A model generated the notes under the pieces. The model was not told the origin of the DNA, did no database searches, and worked only from the letters and a program-made list of their open reading frames with translations. A stretch of 64,000 nucleotides of DNA from Pedobacter yulinensis (GTDB lineage Bacteria > Bacteroidota > Bacteroidia > Sphingobacteriales > Sphingobacteriaceae), in NCBI RefSeq assembly GCF_003029735.1, contig NZ_KZ686270.1:124001-188000 (forward strand), read 5' to 3'. Shown here in pieces: positions 46,994-56,221 of the stretch (position 1 is the stretch's first letter; the number at the start of each line of letters is the position of its first letter). The position numbers and the translations under genes are program-made.

Positions 46994-47689
46994 ATGAAAA
47001 ACTACCTGTTAACGCTTTTTGCGGTCTGTTGTATTGGCACTTCTTATGCCCAGACCGGCAGTGACTTCAACTACTCGATCGGCCTCAGGGCTTTCAGCAT
47101 CATGCAGATGCCTAAAATCCTGAATGAGGTGGAAAACGACAAATTCACCAAACTTTATGTGCACGGCGGGATGTTCAAATTCAATGACAACCAGATCAGC
47201 TACAGGCTGAGCGGAAGTTATTACCGCGGCGACAAAACTTTCAACAATAATTGTGTCAACTGCCAGGTTTCAGAAGGAAAGGTAGAAGACTACGTCTTTA
47301 AAGTAGGCTTTGAAAAAAACTTTAACTACTCCCGCATCCAACCCTATTTCGGGTTCGACCTGGGGTTCCGGTCAAACAAATACTCAGGCATGCTCAGCAA
47401 TACCAATCCGGCAGCAATGGCCTCCAGCCTGTACATCCCGCCTTCGACCGTGCAATCGATGAAAGATGGCCTGATACTCGCGCCGCTGGTAGGCGTCAAG
47501 ATCAATGTCATTGACCAGCTTAGTATTTTTGCCGAAAGCAATCTTGACGTGTACTATTCTTATGAGCGGCAGGACATTGTTGCCCAGGATGCAAACAATA
47601 CCCAGTCGGTAAATCGTTTCAGAAAATGGGAATACCTGGTTAACCCGGTATCGGTCGGCATCTTCTTCCATATTTCCTCTAAAAATTAG
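46994..47689 (+). CDS. Outer membrane beta-barrel protein
   Basis: A 231-residue protein with a signal peptide (1-19, TSYAQ) and alternating hydrophobic/aromatic strands (e.g. YVFKVGFEKNFNYSRIQPYFGFDLGFRS), typical of an 8-10-stranded OmpA/OMP_b-brl barrel. The final residue pattern VSVGIFFHISSKN resembles a C-terminal beta-signal strand. Ligand unknown. Its stop overlaps the priA stop by 4 nt (convergent). Confidence 0.7.
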   Translation: MKNYLLTLFAVCCIGTSYAQTGSDFNYSIGLRAFSIMQMPKILNEVENDKFTKLYVHGGMFKFNDNQISYRLSGSYYRGDKTFNNNCVNCQVSEGKVEDYVFKVGFEKNFNYSRIQPYFGFDLGFRSNKYSGMLSNTNPAAMASSLYIPPSTVQSMKDGLILAPLVGVKINVIDQLSIFAESNLDVYYSYERQDIVAQDANNTQSVNRFRKWEYLVNPVSVGIFFHISSKN

Positions 47690-50163
47690 TAGGGATCTAC
47701 GTCGATCTGGGTCAGAATACCTTTGTAATCTTTATCTGCATGAAAATGCAGGAGGGTGTCTTTGAGTGCCTCTTTTACCTTTGAAATCGAGGTGCGCTTG
47801 TCGGCCTTGATCATGATCTGCATGATGAAGTAACTGCGTATGCGTGCAACCAGCGGCTGCTCCGGTCCCAGTACCCTCGGTCCCATCAGTTTGCGCAGGC
47901 GTGCCGCCAGTTCATTGGCACCGCGGGTCAGCACGTGCGGGTCCTTGTGCCTGACATGGATCTGGATCAGGCGGGTAAATGGCGGGTAACCAAACTGGTC
48001 ACGTTCTGCCAGCTCATCGGCATACATGCCTTCGTAATCATTCTCAATGACCTGCCTCAGGGTGCGGTGTGCCGGGCTGTAGGTCTGAATAGAAACCAGC
48101 CCTTGTTTATCGCGTCTTCCCGAGCGGCCTGCCACCTGGGCAAGCAGCTGGTAACTGCGTTCCAGGGCCCTGAACTCAGGATAGTTGAGCAGGGTGTCTG
48201 CGTTGATCACGCCGATCAGCCCTACCCCTTCGAAATCCAGGCCCTTAGCTACCATTTGGGTACCGATCAGGATGTCGGTCTTGCGTTCCTGGAAATCCAT
48301 AATGATCTGCTGCAGGCTGTTCCTTGACCGGGTGCTGTCCAGATCGAGCCGGGCCATGCGTAAATCGGGAAAAAGCAGCTGCAGCTCTTCCTCAACGCGT
48401 TCGGTACCAAAACCTTTCTGTTCAATGTGCACCGAGCCACAGGCCGGACAGATATTGAGCAGGTTCTGGTAATACCCGCAATAATGACAATGCAGTTTGC
48501 CGCTGCTCTTGTGATAAGTCAGGCTGACATCGCAGTGAATGCATTTGGGGGTATAACCGCAGGTGGCGCAAATGGAGATTGTTGCATAGCCACGGCGGTT
48601 CTGAAAAAGAATGACCTGTTCTTTGCGGGCGATGGCCTTCGTAATGTCATCCAGCAGAACGCTGCTGAAATAGGCCGTCATCTTTTTCCGTTTTTGCTCT
48701 TCGGGGATGCTGATGATCTTTTGCTCCGGCAGCGGCACGCCGCCAAAACGTTCGGTCAGCTTTACAAAGCCATACTTTCCTTCGCTGGCATTGTAATAAC
48801 TTTCAAGCGAGGGTGTAGCTGAGCCAAGCACCACTTTGGCACCGTGCAGGTAACCGAGATAAATAGCCGCATCACGAGCCTGGTAACGCGGCGCCGGATC
48901 ATACTGTTTGTACGAAGATTCATGTTCCTCATCGACTACAATTAGCTGCAGTTCCCGGAAAGGCAAAAATACTGAAGAGCGGGCGCCAAGCACGATCCGG
49001 TAAGTGCCGTTGGCAACTTTGTTCCAGATTTCCACGCGTTCATTGTCATTGAACTTGGAATGATACACACCGATCTTTTCGCCAAAATAGTTTTTCAACC
49101 GTTCAACCAGCTGTGTGGTCAGCGCAATTTCGGGCAGCAGAAATAGGATCTGACCGCCGTTCTCGAGCGCCTTTTCCATCAGCCTCACATAAAGCTGTGT
49201 CTTGCCCGAAGCCGTAACCCCGTGCAGGAGCACGACATCTTTTTCCATGAATTGGGCATTCACTTCATCCAGCGCTGCCTGCTGGGCATCGCTCAGCTCG
49301 AAATGGAGCAGCAGGTCATAAGCATCGTCGTTTAACCGGTCTACAGGCATTTTATAGATTCTGAATACCTGTTTATCTGCCAGCGCTTTGATGGCACCCG
49401 GGCCGCAGTTGCTATCATCGAGCAATTGCTGTTTAGCGACCGGGCTGCCGGTCCGGGATAATTTCATGAAAGACAGCAGGGCATCCAGCTGTTTCGGCGC
49501 TTTCTCCAGCAGATCGAACAATTGGCGCAGGTTTTCCTGTTCTTTATAAAAATCATCCAGGCTTACGAACGACCTGGTCAGCGGCTTGTACTTTTCGCTC
49601 ACCTCTTCGGCGATGTCGATCATCTGCTTTTGCAGCAGGGCATTCACCGTGGGGTAAACCGTCTTTTGCCCCAGCAATTTGATAACGTCGCTGATCGTCA
49701 TGCGCTGCTGCCTGGCAAGCACTTCCATAACCAGCTGCTCTTTGCTGCTCAGGGGCGGCTGCACATCGCCGGTACGGCGCAGGCTCAGTACCGTTTCGCT
49801 GGCCAGTTTCAAACCGGCAGGCAGGGCCGCGGCCATGACATCGCCTTCATTGCACAGGTAATAACGAACCATCCATTCCCAGAACGCAAATTGTTTGGCA
49901 TTGACCACTGGAACAGCATCCACGACATCAATGATATACTTTGCTTCATAGTGTTCGGGTGGTCGCGTGGAAACGGAACGGATCAGTGCCGTGTACATTT
50001 TATATTTGCCAAACTGCACCACCACCCGCTTACCAGCCACAATTTCCTCGTTCAGAAATGCCGGTACCCGGTAAGTATAGTTTCGGGCCAGCGACAGCGG
50101 CAAAACCACCTCGATAAAAAGGGTATCATCTGCGGCAAATCCGCCTGTGATGTCGCCGGGCAT
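47686..50163 (-). CDS. priA: Primosomal protein N' (PriA helicase)
   Basis: An 825-residue replication restart helicase. N-terminal DNA-binding domain (about 15-115), Walker A GVTASGKTQLYV (about 314), DEEH box VVDEEHESSYKQ (about 408), a zinc-binding region with Cys clusters CATCGYTPKCIHC and CHYCGYYQNLLNICPACG (about 536-580), and helicase motifs V/VI (DILIGTQMVAKGLDFEGVGL and QVAGRSGRRDKQG). Full length. Its ATG overlaps the DUF423 stop by 1 nt. Confidence 0.97.
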   Translation of the reverse strand: MPGDITGGFAADDTLFIEVVLPLSLARNYTYRVPAFLNEEIVAGKRVVVQFGKYKMYTALIRSVSTRPPEHYEAKYIIDVVDAVPVVNAKQFAFWEWMVRYYLCNEGDVMAAALPAGLKLASETVLSLRRTGDVQPPLSSKEQLVMEVLARQQRMTISDVIKLLGQKTVYPTVNALLQKQMIDIAEEVSEKYKPLTRSFVSLDDFYKEQENLRQLFDLLEKAPKQLDALLSFMKLSRTGSPVAKQQLLDDSNCGPGAIKALADKQVFRIYKMPVDRLNDDAYDLLLHFELSDAQQAALDEVNAQFMEKDVVLLHGVTASGKTQLYVRLMEKALENGGQILFLLPEIALTTQLVERLKNYFGEKIGVYHSKFNDNERVEIWNKVANGTYRIVLGARSSVFLPFRELQLIVVDEEHESSYKQYDPAPRYQARDAAIYLGYLHGAKVVLGSATPSLESYYNASEGKYGFVKLTERFGGVPLPEQKIISIPEEQKRKKMTAYFSSVLLDDITKAIARKEQVILFQNRRGYATISICATCGYTPKCIHCDVSLTYHKSSGKLHCHYCGYYQNLLNICPACGSVHIEQKGFGTERVEEELQLLFPDLRMARLDLDSTRSRNSLQQIIMDFQERKTDILIGTQMVAKGLDFEGVGLIGVINADTLLNYPEFRALERSYQLLAQVAGRSGRRDKQGLVSIQTYSPAHRTLRQVIENDYEGMYADELAERDQFGYPPFTRLIQIHVRHKDPHVLTRGANELAARLRKLMGPRVLGPEQPLVARIRSYFIMQIMIKADKRTSISKVKEALKDTLLHFHADKDYKGILTQIDVDPY

Positions 50164-50549
50164 TATTTATCTTTTAATGCCGCAAAGAACAGCATGATCC
50201 AGCCAAAGATGAACAGGAGCCCGCCTATGGGTGTTATCGGGCCCAGAACGCCAGCAAAACCGATGTTTGTCAGGCTGCGTGTAGCCAGCAGGTACAGTGA
50301 GCCCGAGAAAAAGACAATGCCGAAGGTAAAGCAGAAGTACGCAATGTTGACCAGTTTATTCCGGTACCGCGCAAAGGTAGACAGGTAAAGCAACGCAAAC
50401 ACATGATAAAACTGATATTCGACACCTTTTGTCCAGGTATCGATAGCCGGCGCATCGACCAGCTTTTTTAGTCCGTGGGCACCAAATGCGCCGAGTATAA
50501 CTGCTACGGCACCCAGAAAAGCGGCAGTCAGAATTATGCGTTTATTCAT
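50163..50549 (-). CDS. DUF423 membrane protein
   Basis: A 128-residue integral membrane protein, four predicted spans, with the family start AAFLGAVAVILGAFGAHGLKK. The function is unknown. It precedes priA with a 1-nt TAATG overlap, so the pair is probably co-translated. Confidence 0.9.
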   Translation of the reverse strand: MNKRIILTAAFLGAVAVILGAFGAHGLKKLVDAPAIDTWTKGVEYQFYHVFALLYLSTFARYRNKLVNIAYFCFTFGIVFFSGSLYLLATRSLTNIGFAGVLGPITPIGGLLFIFGWIMLFFAALKDK

Positions 50550-50709
50550 AGAATTCGCCTTTTTAGGCCTGCTAAAATAAGAAACTTGCCCCCAAATACC
50601 CGCTTATTGCCTGTATTAAATTAAATTTGTTGCCGGAACCGGGTCTTACCGGAAGCCGCTTGTCCATTTCCCGGGACATGCATGAACGGTTCCGGAAAAA
50701 CACATACAC

Positions 50710-52281
50710 ATGAAAAAATTTATAATCCTCCTCACGCTGTTTGCCGGGATCACAGCACTTATGGCGTACCTGTATTTTTCCAGGCTCAACCGCGAAAGTG
50801 ATGAGAACAACCTGCCGCTGATCGCGATGACCGAAGCATCGGGATTTATTTTTCGCTTTCAGCATGACCGCAGTTTTTACGACATCATGAAGGGCCAGAC
50901 GCTCTTCAGCGAAGTGCTCGGCGAACGCAAAACAGCCGAACTTCAGGCCATTGGCCGGCATTTCCTTGATGACCCCGAAATAGGCCGCCTCTTTGGCGGG
51001 CAACTGGTCTATGCAGGACTCATCCCCGGAAGAGAGAAAAGCCTTGACCTGCTCTTTACGACCCGCATGGCTGCAGGGGCCATTCCTGCCGACCTTGAAA
51101 AGGCATGGACACGCAAAAGCGTACGCCACAGCCTTTCAAAAGGTGTATATGAACTCACCCTGGGCGATTCGCTGCGTTTCTACCTGGCGCTTCGCAACCA
51201 GCTTGTCGTCTTCTCTTCAAACCGCAGCGCCGTTCATCAGGTTAGCCTTTCAAAAATGAAGGGCAATGATTTTGCAACCTACATTGCCGGTGCGGCCCGT
51301 TTTAACAGGAACACGCTGGCCAACCTTTTTATCAACTACGGGCAGGTCCCCCCGCTGCTTAAACAGATGGTGGCAGGCAGCCTGAACGGAGAGCTTGCCG
51401 TTTTAGATAAGCAGCCGGCATTTGCGGCATTGAGCTATAATTTCAGCAAGGAACGCCTCGCGTTCTTCGGCAATACCCGGATCCAGGCAGAACAATCTTT
51501 CCTGCAGCTTTTTTCAGGCGCCCAACCAAAAAAAATGACGATCAGCGGCATTTTACCTGAAAACACAGCCAATTACACGCTGTACGCCATTCCCGATTAC
51601 CGGCCGTGGCGCAAGAGGCTTGAAGCCCTGCTGAAGCACAGAAGGCAGCTTGACGTCGTACATGCCGCCCGCAGACTGGTCAGTGATCAATACCGGATCG
51701 ACCCTGAACGTACCTTTCCGGCTTATTTCAAAGAGCAGATGGTTAGCTTTCAGCTTTCAACAGGCGAAAAGCTCGCAGCCGTCGATCTGAAAAACGGTGA
51801 AAAGCTTGCGCAGCTACTGATCGAGATGTCTGGAGACTATGCAGATGAAGTGAAGATACTGAAAGACCCTGGCTTGCTGTATGGCTTTTTCGGTGAGCCT
51901 TTCAAACGGTTCGAGCGCCCTTACTATGCCATTATTGATAACTATTTTATCTGTGCAAACGCGGCAAGCACCATCCAGTCTTTCCTGAACAGCTACCGCA
52001 ATAACCGCCTGCTGCGTCTTAAGGACAATTATACCCGGCTGTTTGACCAGTTGCCAAACACAGCAAGCATCGTCTTTTACATCAACCAGAACAATTCAGC
52101 TGACATTTTCAGGCAAAATCTTTACCTGCCTTTTTACAGGCAGCTGCGCAGCGCGAATGGATTAAAAGATTTCACATCCTTTGCTTACCTGTTAAGCGGA
52201 GAGGGAGACGGATTCCAGACCAATGTGGTGCTCGATAAAAGGCCGGCCCTGGCTGCAGATTCGACCTTGAACCAGCACTAA
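50710..52281 (+). CDS. Uncharacterised membrane-anchored protein
   Basis: A 523-residue protein with one N-terminal membrane segment (about 4-24; FIILLTLFAGITALMAYLYF) and a large exoplasmic beta/alpha region without recognised motifs. The layout (repeating Phe/Asn-rich blocks and a Leu/Lys-rich C-terminal part) resembles the DUF3352-like proteins of Bacteroidota, but I cannot confirm it. It is monocistronic. Its stop overlaps the tsaB stop by 4 nt (convergent). Confidence 0.55.
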   Translation: MKKFIILLTLFAGITALMAYLYFSRLNRESDENNLPLIAMTEASGFIFRFQHDRSFYDIMKGQTLFSEVLGERKTAELQAIGRHFLDDPEIGRLFGGQLVYAGLIPGREKSLDLLFTTRMAAGAIPADLEKAWTRKSVRHSLSKGVYELTLGDSLRFYLALRNQLVVFSSNRSAVHQVSLSKMKGNDFATYIAGAARFNRNTLANLFINYGQVPPLLKQMVAGSLNGELAVLDKQPAFAALSYNFSKERLAFFGNTRIQAEQSFLQLFSGAQPKKMTISGILPENTANYTLYAIPDYRPWRKRLEALLKHRRQLDVVHAARRLVSDQYRIDPERTFPAYFKEQMVSFQLSTGEKLAAVDLKNGEKLAQLLIEMSGDYADEVKILKDPGLLYGFFGEPFKRFERPYYAIIDNYFICANAASTIQSFLNSYRNNRLLRLKDNYTRLFDQLPNTASIVFYINQNNSADIFRQNLYLPFYRQLRSANGLKDFTSFAYLLSGEGDGFQTNVVLDKRPALAADSTLNQH

Positions 52282-52967
52282 AGCAGTTTCTTTTTTGAAG
52301 GGGTAACGACGAAATCTTTCAGGTAAAAAGGCTCGAAATAGGCCACGTCTTCAAAAGTCTGTTCTCGCCAGGCCGTAAACGCCAGCGCACTCATGTGTGC
52401 CGCCGAATTGAAGTTTCCGGAAACAAACTGCGCATTCGGATGGTTCAAAACGGCCCGGCATTTTTCTGCACCATCTCCCAGAAAAACCAGGTTTTGCGCG
52501 GCTAGTGCTGTTCTGAAACTTTCTTCATCAATAATTTTCGCAGCTGTTTCTTTCAGGCGGGCGCCGGTACCATCAAACAAAGCGGTATAGACCTCCATGC
52601 GGCGCGCATCAATCATCGGGCAAACCCAGGCCGCCCCCGGCGCCTCGCTGGCATAACCTGAAGCCATCATCTGCAGCGTCTCGATGGCGATCAGTGGAAT
52701 ATCGGCCGCAAAACAAAGTCCTTTTGCCGTTGAAACCCCGATGCGAAGCCCTGTATAAGAGCCCGGCCCCTTACTCACGGCTACGGCGTGCAGGTCGCCG
52801 AACTTTAGGCCTGCTTCTTCCATCAGGCCGGAAATTAACGGGGTGAGCCTTGAAGCATGGAGGTTTTGTCCCTCCTCTTCCCTGAGAAAACGGGTCTCTC
52901 CGTCAATGGAAATCGCCACCGAACACACTTTTGTGGCGGTTTCGATCTGAAGCAGCTTTACAGACAT
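52278..52967 (-). CDS. tsaB: tRNA t6A synthesis protein TsaB
   Basis: A 229-residue ASKHA-fold protein that partners TsaD and TsaE in forming threonylcarbamoyladenosine in ANN-decoding tRNAs. The N-terminal ETATKVCSVAISIDG and SKGPGSYTGLRIGVSTAKGLC (about 70-90) are conserved. It has the usual shortened C-terminus relative to TsaD. A -7 box (52972-52979) stands 4 nt before the ATG. It lies downstream of yidD and is transcribed separately from it. Confidence 0.93.
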   Translation of the reverse strand: MSVKLLQIETATKVCSVAISIDGETRFLREEEGQNLHASRLTPLISGLMEEAGLKFGDLHAVAVSKGPGSYTGLRIGVSTAKGLCFAADIPLIAIETLQMMASGYASEAPGAAWVCPMIDARRMEVYTALFDGTGARLKETAAKIIDEESFRTALAAQNLVFLGDGAEKCRAVLNHPNAQFVSGNFNSAAHMSALAFTAWREQTFEDVAYFEPFYLKDFVVTPSKKKLL

Positions 52968-52971
52968 GGCA

Positions 52972-52979
52972 CAAATATA
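52972..52979 (-). promoter_or_regulatory. -7 box (TATATTTG) of tsaB
   Basis: TATATTTG on the minus strand ends 4 nt before the ATG at 52967; leaderless transcript predicted. Confidence 0.5.
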
Positions 52980-52985
52980 AAAAAA

Positions 52986-53216
52986 TCAGGGAACCGGGTC
53001 ATGACCATGCCCACCCCAGGGGTGGCACCGGCCAATGCGTTTTAAGGTAAGCCAGCCGCCGCGGAAAGGACCATGCTTGCGTATGGCTTCTATTCCATAC
53101 TGTGAGCAGGTTGGCGTGTACCGGCAGTTTGCGCCAAGCAATGGCGAGATCAGGTACTGGTACAGCCGGATCAGCATGAGAAAAAGCAAGCCAAAAAGTT
53201 TATGAACCAGCTTCAT
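52986..53216 (-). CDS. yidD: Membrane protein insertion efficiency factor YidD
   Basis: A 76-residue YidD protein. The family signature is [25 protein letters not shown], then [18 protein letters not shown] at the C-terminus (the three Cys and Trp/His residues are conserved). It acts with YidC in membrane insertion. Its start overlaps rnpA by 17 nt, and the rpmH-rnpA-yidD order is the classical one. Confidence 0.95.
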   Translation of the reverse strand: MKLVHKLFGLLFLMLIRLYQYLISPLLGANCRYTPTCSQYGIEAIRKHGPFRGGWLTLKRIGRCHPWGGHGHDPVP

Positions 53217-53595
53217 GCTCCTTCAGTTTTGCAGGCAGTTTTTGCAGGGCCAGCGACAGCTTTTTCCAGATAAAATCCAGTGGGTATTTCTCCTTTCCTA
53301 CAAATTGCAGGGAAAGCAGCAGGAGTTTTTCTCCTCGAAGCCCCTCGTAAAGTTCAGCTTGTTTAATGTGGCGGTAAGCCTCGCGAATGCGCCGTTTAAC
53401 AAGGTTCCGGTCTACAGCATGTTTATACCGCCGCTTCGGCACGTTAATGACAACCTGTGCCGGATAGACGTGCTTTACCGGAATTTCCAGGTAGGTTACA
53501 CGGAATGGATACAATAAAAAAGAAGAACCGTTCTTGAACAACAGGTCTAAATTCTTCCTGCTGCACAACCGTTCTTCCTTCCTGAATGTATACAT
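53200..53595 (-). CDS. rnpA: Ribonuclease P protein component
   Basis: A 131-residue (from ATG 53595) protein subunit of RNase P, which trims the 5' end of pre-tRNAs. The RNR-type signature appears as [18 protein letters not shown] (about 68-85). The frame extends to 53646 but the first 17 residues are unlike the family, so [10 protein letters not shown] at 53595 is chosen. Between rpmH and yidD. Confidence 0.95.
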   Translation of the reverse strand: MYTFRKEERLCSRKNLDLLFKNGSSFLLYPFRVTYLEIPVKHVYPAQVVINVPKRRYKHAVDRNLVKRRIREAYRHIKQAELYEGLRGEKLLLLSLQFVGKEKYPLDFIWKKLSLALQKLPAKLKEHEAGS

Positions 53596-53654
53596 TTTGA
53601 TTGCTTGTTTGCAGATGTTCTGATCTGCTCCCGCTTTACGGGGCAATCAAAAAA

Positions 53655-53813
53655 TTATGCTTTGTGACGACGCTCGTCAGAAACTGTTAATCTTTTTCTT
53701 CCTTTTGCACGACGTGAAGCCAAAACCCTTCTGCCGTTTGCCGTTGCCATTCTTTCGCGGAAGCCGTGTTTATTTCTTCTCTTTCTTTGCGAAGGTTGGA
53801 ATGTTCTTTTCAT
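53655..53813 (-). CDS. rpmH: 50S ribosomal protein L34
   Basis: A 52-residue L34: [20 protein letters not shown], then [20 protein letters not shown] and [12 protein letters not shown], the near-invariant family sequence. ATG at 53813, TAA at 53655. First gene of the rpmH-rnpA-yidD cluster; 59 nt separate its stop from the rnpA ATG. A good promoter lies upstream at 53854-53885. Confidence 0.97.
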   Translation of the reverse strand: MKRTFQPSQRKRRNKHGFRERMATANGRRVLASRRAKGRKRLTVSDERRHKA

Positions 53814-53853
53814 GACCGTATAATATCTTGTTTCTTTTTTTAAATAAGAGGTG

Positions 53854-53885
53854 CAAATATATGCTTTTAATTTCTAAATATCAAA
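53854..53885 (-). promoter_or_regulatory. Promoter of rpmH-rnpA-yidD
   Basis: On the minus strand TTTG (plus-strand CAAA at 53882-53885) and TATATTTG (53854-53861) are separated by 20 bp, a textbook Bacteroidota -33/-7 pair. The predicted leader is about 35-40 nt. Confidence 0.7.
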
Positions 53886-53933
53886 GGCCTGCCGATTATT
53901 TTATCGTTGCCAAAGGTTTGCTGTCGTCAGCGC

Positions 53934-54068
53934 ATGCAGCTTACCACAGGCAAGGCAGAACGTGTTGTACAGCAGCTGCATCTGATGATGTATATGTCGT
54001 CGGCTAACCGCCTCATCCAGACCTTCAAAAAGGATAATCAGGCTCTATTTCTCAGCTGGTGCACATAG
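53934..54068 (+). CDS. Possible small open frame (44 residues)
   Basis: A short frame MQLTTGKAERVVQQLHLMMYM ... with no recognisable family, in the gap between rpmH and the LytTR regulator and convergent with the latter. The first half has Val/Gln/Leu spacing. There is no nearby promoter box or ribosome site that I can point to. It may be a chance frame; listed because the region is otherwise empty. Confidence 0.2.
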   Translation: MQLTTGKAERVVQQLHLMMYMSSANRLIQTFKKDNQALFLSWCT

Positions 54069-54073
54069 ATGGT

Positions 54074-54808
54074 CTACATGCCGAGCGCCGATTTAAGCTT
54101 CACGTAGCCGGTTTTGCTGACAGGGAGCCAAATGTCTGACTTGAGCAGTACGATATAGCTGTCTTTTTCTTTCAGTTCGATTTTCGTGACCTGGCTAAGG
54201 TTGATGATGTATGAACGGTGAATGCGGATAAATTGCGATGCATCGAGTGTACGTTCGAAGAAACTCATTGTTTTGTTTTTGTGAAACACCCCTTCGGTGG
54301 TGCTGAGTTTTACATAATCGTCATCAGCTTCCAGGTAGTTGATCTCTGACACCGGGATGATCTTGATGGCGCCGTCTTTTTTAACCACGACCCGGCTGTT
54401 CTGCATCGGGCTTTGGGCGGCAGCCTCCAGCAGTTCCTCGTTTTCCTGTCCCTGATTCAGTTTGCCCGGTATTTTCTTCATCGCCGTTTCGAACCGCTCC
54501 TGTTCAATGGGCTTTAACAGGTAATCGACGGCATTTACCTCGAAGGCCTTGATGGCATACTCGTCATAAGCGGTGGTGAAAATGACAGCGGGCCTGTTGT
54601 CTACCAATTCGAGCATCTCAAAACCGCTTATTTTTGGCATCTGCACATCCAGAAAAATAAGATCAGGCTGGTGCTGGGCAATGGCTTTCAATCCTTCAAA
54701 GCCGTCTGCGCATTCGGCAACGATCTCCACTTCGGGATGGCTGGTCAGGTAATGCCTGACAATGTCTCTGGCCAGGGGCTCATCGTCAATGAGTATGGTG
54801 CGAATCAT
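54074..54808 (-). CDS. LytTR response regulator
   Basis: A 244-residue (ATG 54808) regulator: receiver domain with Asp54 in DLIFLDVQMPKISG and Lys in LLKPIEQE (about 103), and a LytTR domain (about 140-244; VVVKKDGAIKIIPVSEINYLEA, then HRSYIINLSQVTKIE). The frame extends upstream to 54925, but that region overlaps the kinase gene and lacks conserved features. The kinase gene overlaps by 23 nt. Last gene of the LiaF-like/DUF4288/kinase/regulator operon. Confidence 0.92.
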   Translation of the reverse strand: MIRTILIDDEPLARDIVRHYLTSHPEVEIVAECADGFEGLKAIAQHQPDLIFLDVQMPKISGFEMLELVDNRPAVIFTTAYDEYAIKAFEVNAVDYLLKPIEQERFETAMKKIPGKLNQGQENEELLEAAAQSPMQNSRVVVKKDGAIKIIPVSEINYLEADDDYVKLSTTEGVFHKNKTMSFFERTLDASQFIRIHRSYIINLSQVTKIELKEKDSYIVLLKSDIWLPVSKTGYVKLKSALGM

Positions 54809-55847
54809 TTTTCTGGGGAATTTTAAGCGTTGTAATATATAAATTATCGTCGACAACACGGGTTTGCAGGAGGCTGCTGTCTGCAAAAAGCAGGTAGAGC
54901 CGCCGGCGTATTGAACCCAGGCCAAAACCGGTACCTCCCGCTGCTTTCATCTGCGGGTCGAAAGGATTACTGACCGATATTTCCAGCATACCGGCCATGG
55001 CTTTTGCTTCTATGCGGATGGTTATGGCCGTAGAGGTATTGTACAATCCGAACTTAATGGCATTCTCAACAATTGGCTGCAACAGCGTTCCTGGCAGCGC
55101 CCTGACCAGTGCCGCCTCTTCGACAGCAACCTCGACCTGCAGCCGGTGGCTGAAACGGACCTTTTCGATATCCAGGTACAGCTGGATGTATTCGATCTCC
55201 TCTGCCAGTTCTACCCAGATCTCATCGTCGCGCTTGAGGGTGCCGCGCAGAAAAGAAGCCAGCTTCGTGATCATAACGCCCGCCTCTTTGGGATTGACCA
55301 TGGTCAGTGCAAACACAGAATTCAGGCTGTTGAAGAGAAAATGCGGCTGCAGCTGGTGCCTCAGCTTGTTCAGTTCGGCTTCTTTGGCCAGGCTTTGTGC
55401 CTGCAGCAGGCGTTCCTGCATGGCAGACTGCTCATCGAGCCGGTACCAGAGCACATTGGCCAGAGCACACCAGGCAATCCAGAGAAACATCAGTGCCGCA
55501 CGGACGTACAGGGTCAGCCCAAAAAAGGCCCCGTATGCCCGGTCGTTTGAAAACAGAGCACAAAGACTCAGCTTGCTTACATACACCACAATGGCTGTGA
55601 GCAGGGCCGTAGCTGCAAGTGTGAATAGGATGCGCTCGTTTTTGGGCTGATAATAGCCCAGCAAGTTACTCACACTGATGCAGGCAACTGAAAGCAGCAC
55701 ATTGCTGATCAGGCTGTCGGCAACGGCAACTTCCAGCTGGAAATCGAGTTCGTAATACAGGAACGCAATACAGGCAGCTGTCCACACCAGCATAAAAATT
55801 GCCGATGCATACTGCACTCGCCTGATTGATAGGGGCCTGACTGTCAA
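54786..55847 (-). CDS. LytS-type sensor histidine kinase
   Basis: A 353-residue membrane kinase with four predicted spans (about 14-130), then the LytS-type dimerisation/phosphoacceptor QLQPHFLFNSLNS (His169) and an HATPase_c-like C-terminal domain (LLQPIVENAIKFG, TGFGLGSIRRRLYLLF). The first possible start is TTG at 55847; there is no ATG in the N-terminal 18 residues, and the next ATG (55793) would cut the first span. It lies 10 nt after the DUF4288 stop. Pairs with the LytTR regulator. Confidence 0.9.
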   Translation of the reverse strand: MTVRPLSIRRVQYASAIFMLVWTAACIAFLYYELDFQLEVAVADSLISNVLLSVACISVSNLLGYYQPKNERILFTLAATALLTAIVVYVSKLSLCALFSNDRAYGAFFGLTLYVRAALMFLWIAWCALANVLWYRLDEQSAMQERLLQAQSLAKEAELNKLRHQLQPHFLFNSLNSVFALTMVNPKEAGVMITKLASFLRGTLKRDDEIWVELAEEIEYIQLYLDIEKVRFSHRLQVEVAVEEAALVRALPGTLLQPIVENAIKFGLYNTSTAITIRIEAKAMAGMLEISVSNPFDPQMKAAGGTGFGLGSIRRRLYLLFADSSLLQTRVVDDNLYITTLKIPQKNDSHHTH

Positions 55848-55857
55848 AACCGTATCG

Positions 55858-56208
55858 TTAAAAGTTTAGTGAAAGCGTATTTTCTGAAAGATAGTTCTTT
55901 TTCAGCCTGATTTCTTCAAGAAAACCGGTTACATTTTCCGGCTCAATAATCGTTGAATTGATCTCGACCCCATCTTCCGGGTTGGCGACCTCATTAATTT
56001 CAACGATCTCAACAAATTTCCAGGAAACCAGGTCACCAAACCGGTTCCGGAATGATTTGTTCAGTTGCCCCGCCAGGCTCCTCGCCTTTTCAAAGGCGTT
56101 CAGCTTATCCGCTGAAAGCAGGAGCCGTGTTTGTTCATCAAATTGCGGCGAATGTTTGCCTTCTCCGCTAATGATTCTGAAAATGTATTTTACAGCAAAC
56201 CACTTCAT
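55858..56208 (-). CDS. DUF4288-like protein
   Basis: A 116-residue (ATG 56208) protein starting MKWFAVKYIFRIISGEGKHSPQFDEQTRLL, resembling DUF4288. It has no signal peptide or catalytic motif. It is 13 nt after the LiaF-like gene and 10 nt before the kinase gene, so it is part of the same operon. The extension to 56313 is not needed. Function unknown. Confidence 0.7.
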   Translation of the reverse strand: MKWFAVKYIFRIISGEGKHSPQFDEQTRLLLSADKLNAFEKARSLAGQLNKSFRNRFGDLVSWKFVEIVEINEVANPEDGVEINSTIIEPENVTGFLEEIRLKKNYLSENTLSLNF

Positions 56209-56221
56209 GATATAATAGAGT

